7,147 nucleotides of DNA from Bacteroidales bacterium. GTDB lineage: Bacteria; Bacteroidota; Bacteroidia; Bacteroidales; Dysgonomonadaceae. Shown here piece after piece: positions 5,014-7,147 of this stretch (its first letter is position 1; each line of letters starts with the position of its first letter). The DNA lies in assembly GCA_012518155.1 (NCBI GenBank), contig JAAYTC010000357.1, positions 1-7,147 of the forward strand, read 5' to 3'. The notes below the pieces were generated by a model. The model ran no database searches and was not told the origin of the DNA. It saw nothing but the letters and a program-made list of their open reading frames with translations. The position numbers and the translations under genes were made by a program.

Positions 5014-7147
5014 ATGAAGAAAATAATCACGCTCATCGTATATACGATTGCTTTTACAATATACCTCCCTGCCCAATCAGGTATGGAGAATCCTCACCAA
5101 ACAGATGCTAATATTTTTGGACACGTGCTAGATAAGCAGACAGGAGAACATCTACCATACGTGACCCTCAGCCTGAAAGGCACTACCATTGGCATCACCA
5201 CCGATGCCACAGGCCACTACTTCTTCCGTAATCTTCCCATTGGAAGCTTCACGCTGGAAGTATCTATGATCGGCTATAAAACGGCCTCACGTGAGGTCGA
5301 TATTATCGAAGACACCACCCTGGAACTCAATTTCGAACTCGAAACCGAAAGCTATTCACTTGACGCGGTAGTCGTCTCCGCGAACCGGAACGAAACTACC
5401 CGCCGAACGGCTCCCTCGCTTGTAAGCGTGGTAGATATGAAAACATTGGATGTGACCAGTTCCACCACCCTTGCCGACGGGCTGAAGTTCCAGCCGGGTG
5501 TCCGGATCGAGAATAATTGCCAGAACTGTGGCACCACTCAAATACGAATCAACGGGTTAGAAGGCCCTTACTCCCAGATCTTGATCGATTCCCGCCCCGT
5601 GGTGGGAGCACTTGCCGGCGTGTACGCGTTGGAACAGATTCCCGCGAACATGATCGAGCGCATCGAAGTGATACGGGGAGGCGGATCGGCACTCTTTGGG
5701 GCAAACGCCATCGGGGGCACCATCAACGTGATTACCCGGGAACCCATCCGTAACTCGGGAGAGTTCGCGCATACGTTATCCGCGATCAACGGAACAGCCA
5801 GTCTCGAAAACAACACCACCTTCAACGCATCGTTGGTAAACGACACCCGAAACGCGGGCATCATGCTTTACGGGCAACACCGGGCAAGAGACGGGTACGA
5901 CCACGACGGGGATGGCTTCACGGAGCTCGCTCAGTTGAAAAACCGCTCATTTGGCTTCCGTTCTTTCATAAAAACAGGCGTCTACTCACGGCTTTCGTTA
6001 GAGTATCAAAATATACATGAGTTTCGCAGGGGAGGCGACCGCTTGGACATGCAACCTTTCGAAGCATATATCACCGAGCAGGTAGAACACTACATCAACG
6101 GCGGCTCGCTGAAGTACGACCATTTTTTGAATGGTGGCAGCAACCGACTGACCCTTTACTCGGCAGCCCACCATACCGACCGGAATAGCTACTACGGAGC
6201 GGGCGATCCCTACAACGCTAATTTGCCGGAGATCACCCCGGGGATGCCGCAAGATCAGTTGGACGAAGTTAATGATGCGATCGAGAACAACGATCTGCGC
6301 CTAAATGCTTTTGGCCATACTACCGAACTCACCTATCAACTGGGAGGCCATTACATGCATTCGTTCGACCATCTCTTTTTCATGCCCTCCGAACTGCTCG
6401 TGGGTACGGAGTTCATGGGGAGCGACCTGAGCGACAAAAGTGGCTACCGCGAAGCTCCAATCGAACAGCAGGCAAACACGATGAGTGGTTTCCTACAAAA
6501 CGAGTGGAAAACCGATCGCTGGGGAATCCTACTCGGTGGCCGGCTGGATAAGCACAATTTGCTGGATCACGGCATTTTCAGCCCGAGGTTGAATCTTCGC
6601 TTCAACCCGAACCAAGATATTAACATACGCTTAACTTACAGCGAAGGATTCAGGGCACCGCAACTCTTCGACGAAGATTTGCACGTGGATATTGCCGGTG
6701 GTGAACAGATCGTACGCGTCCTATCAGACGACCTCCGGGAGGAGCGGTCACACAGCCTGAGCGGATCGATAGACTTCTATCACCAGATAGGAAGAACGCA
6801 ATTCAACCTTCTGGGCGAGTTGTTTTACACGCGACTCAACCGCCCGTTCGCCGAGACCCGGAGGGGTACAGAAGTGATTGTTGAAAACGATGAGAAAGGT
6901 GCCCACGTGTATGGGTTGAACTTGGAGGGAAGAATGATGTTCGGAACCTCGTTTGAACTTCAAGGAGGAGCCACGTTGCAAAGGAGCGAATACGCGGAAG
7001 CCCGAAAATGGTGGGAACCCGAATCCCCCGATGAGGAGGTATTGGACAGCGTGGAGCCCACGAAAAAGATGATGCGTACACCCAACACCTACGCCTATTT
7101 CGTGGCCACGTTCACGCCGGTCAGTAAATTCTCGGCCACACTATCCG
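5014..7147 (+). CDS. TonB-dependent outer-membrane receptor, 3' end cut by window edge
   Basis: Outer-membrane active transporter energised by TonB-ExbBD. The frame is open from ATG 5014 to the window end (711 codons). Residues 1-20 form a Sec signal peptide (MKKIITLIVYTIAFTIYLPA) with no lipobox. A carboxypeptidase-regulatory-like beta domain spans about 34-110 and is typical of Bacteroidota receptors. A TonB-box-like DAVVVS is at 117-122. The plug spans about 130-244, with NGLEGPYSQILIDSRP (180-195), IERIEVIRGGGSALFG (214-229) and NAIGGTINVITREP (231-244). The barrel follows, with GFRAP at 545-549. The plug carries C169-x-x-C172 just before the first conserved strand. An acidic DHDGDG stretch (296-301) resembles a calcium-binding loop. 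There is no SusC-like length and no SusD gene visible, so glycan uptake is unlikely. The upstream His-rich gene suggests a metal, metallophore, haem or corrinoid cargo, which the sequence does not decide. The start lacks a clear Shine-Dalgarno. Confidence 0.93.
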   Translation, partial: MKKIITLIVYTIAFTIYLPAQSGMENPHQTDANIFGHVLDKQTGEHLPYVTLSLKGTTIGITTDATGHYFFRNLPIGSFTLEVSMIGYKTASREVDIIEDTTLELNFELETESYSLDAVVVSANRNETTRRTAPSLVSVVDMKTLDVTSSTTLADGLKFQPGVRIENNCQNCGTTQIRINGLEGPYSQILIDSRPVVGALAGVYALEQIPANMIERIEVIRGGGSALFGANAIGGTINVITREPIRNSGEFAHTLSAINGTASLENNTTFNASLVNDTRNAGIMLYGQHRARDGYDHDGDGFTELAQLKNRSFGFRSFIKTGVYSRLSLEYQNIHEFRRGGDRLDMQPFEAYITEQVEHYINGGSLKYDHFLNGGSNRLTLYSAAHHTDRNSYYGAGDPYNANLPEITPGMPQDQLDEVNDAIENNDLRLNAFGHTTELTYQLGGHYMHSFDHLFFMPSELLVGTEFMGSDLSDKSGYREAPIEQQANTMSGFLQNEWKTDRWGILLGGRLDKHNLLDHGIFSPRLNLRFNPNQDINIRLTYSEGFRAPQLFDEDLHVDIAGGEQIVRVLSDDLREERSHSLSGSIDFYHQIGRTQFNLLGELFYTRLNRPFAETRRGTEVIVENDEKGAHVYGLNLEGRMMFGTSFELQGGATLQRSEYAEARKWWEPESPDEEVLDSVEPTKKMMRTPNTYAYFVATFTPVSKFSATLS

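Noticed and set aside
5352..5864. Several minus-strand and alternative-frame ORFs inside the receptor
   Set aside because: All lie within the continuous receptor frame, whose plug motifs are unmistakable.
6646..6682. Haem-receptor FRAP/NPxL signature in the TonB receptor
   Set aside because: GFRAP is present, but the NPNL part is not (it continues QLFDEDLH). FRAP alone is common to many TonB receptors, so a haem assignment is not supported.

Overview
The window reads as part of a Bacteroidota chromosome, most likely order Bacteroidales (Dysgonomonadaceae or a relative; this is inferred from protein style, not searched). The signs are a TonB-dependent receptor with an N-terminal carboxypeptidase-regulatory-like domain, promoter-like boxes resembling the Bacteroidota consensus TAnnTTTG, sparse Shine-Dalgarno sites, and a grpE-dnaJ pair without hrcA or dnaK beside it.

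Left two thirds (1-4329), all on the minus strand. In transcription order: an HD-domain phosphohydrolase-like gene (4329-3793), grpE (3671-3024), dnaJ (3021-1870), then acs, an AMP-forming acetyl-CoA synthetase (1652 to beyond base 1). grpE and dnaJ are separated by 2 bases and must be one transcription unit. They encode the nucleotide exchange factor and J-domain co-chaperone of DnaK, which is not in the window. A hairpin at 1705-1735 separates dnaJ from acs. A perfect 14-bp palindrome lies just upstream of the acs start.

Right third (4492-7147), on the plus strand and divergent from the HD gene. It holds a small histidine-rich, membrane-anchored or secreted protein with three HxH motifs (4492-4842). 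After a 171-bp gap comes a TonB-dependent outer-membrane receptor (5014 to beyond 7147) with a CxxC pair in its plug and a DxDxDG acidic motif early in the barrel. The pair looks like a metal or metal-complex acquisition module whose cargo is unknown. It is the most interesting part of the window.

Both terminal genes are cut by the window edges. The acs C-terminal lysine domain and the receptor's last strands are not visible. I see no tRNA, rRNA, CRISPR array, insertion sequence or phage gene. The remaining genes are ordinary core genes, and no clearly new multi-gene system is evident.
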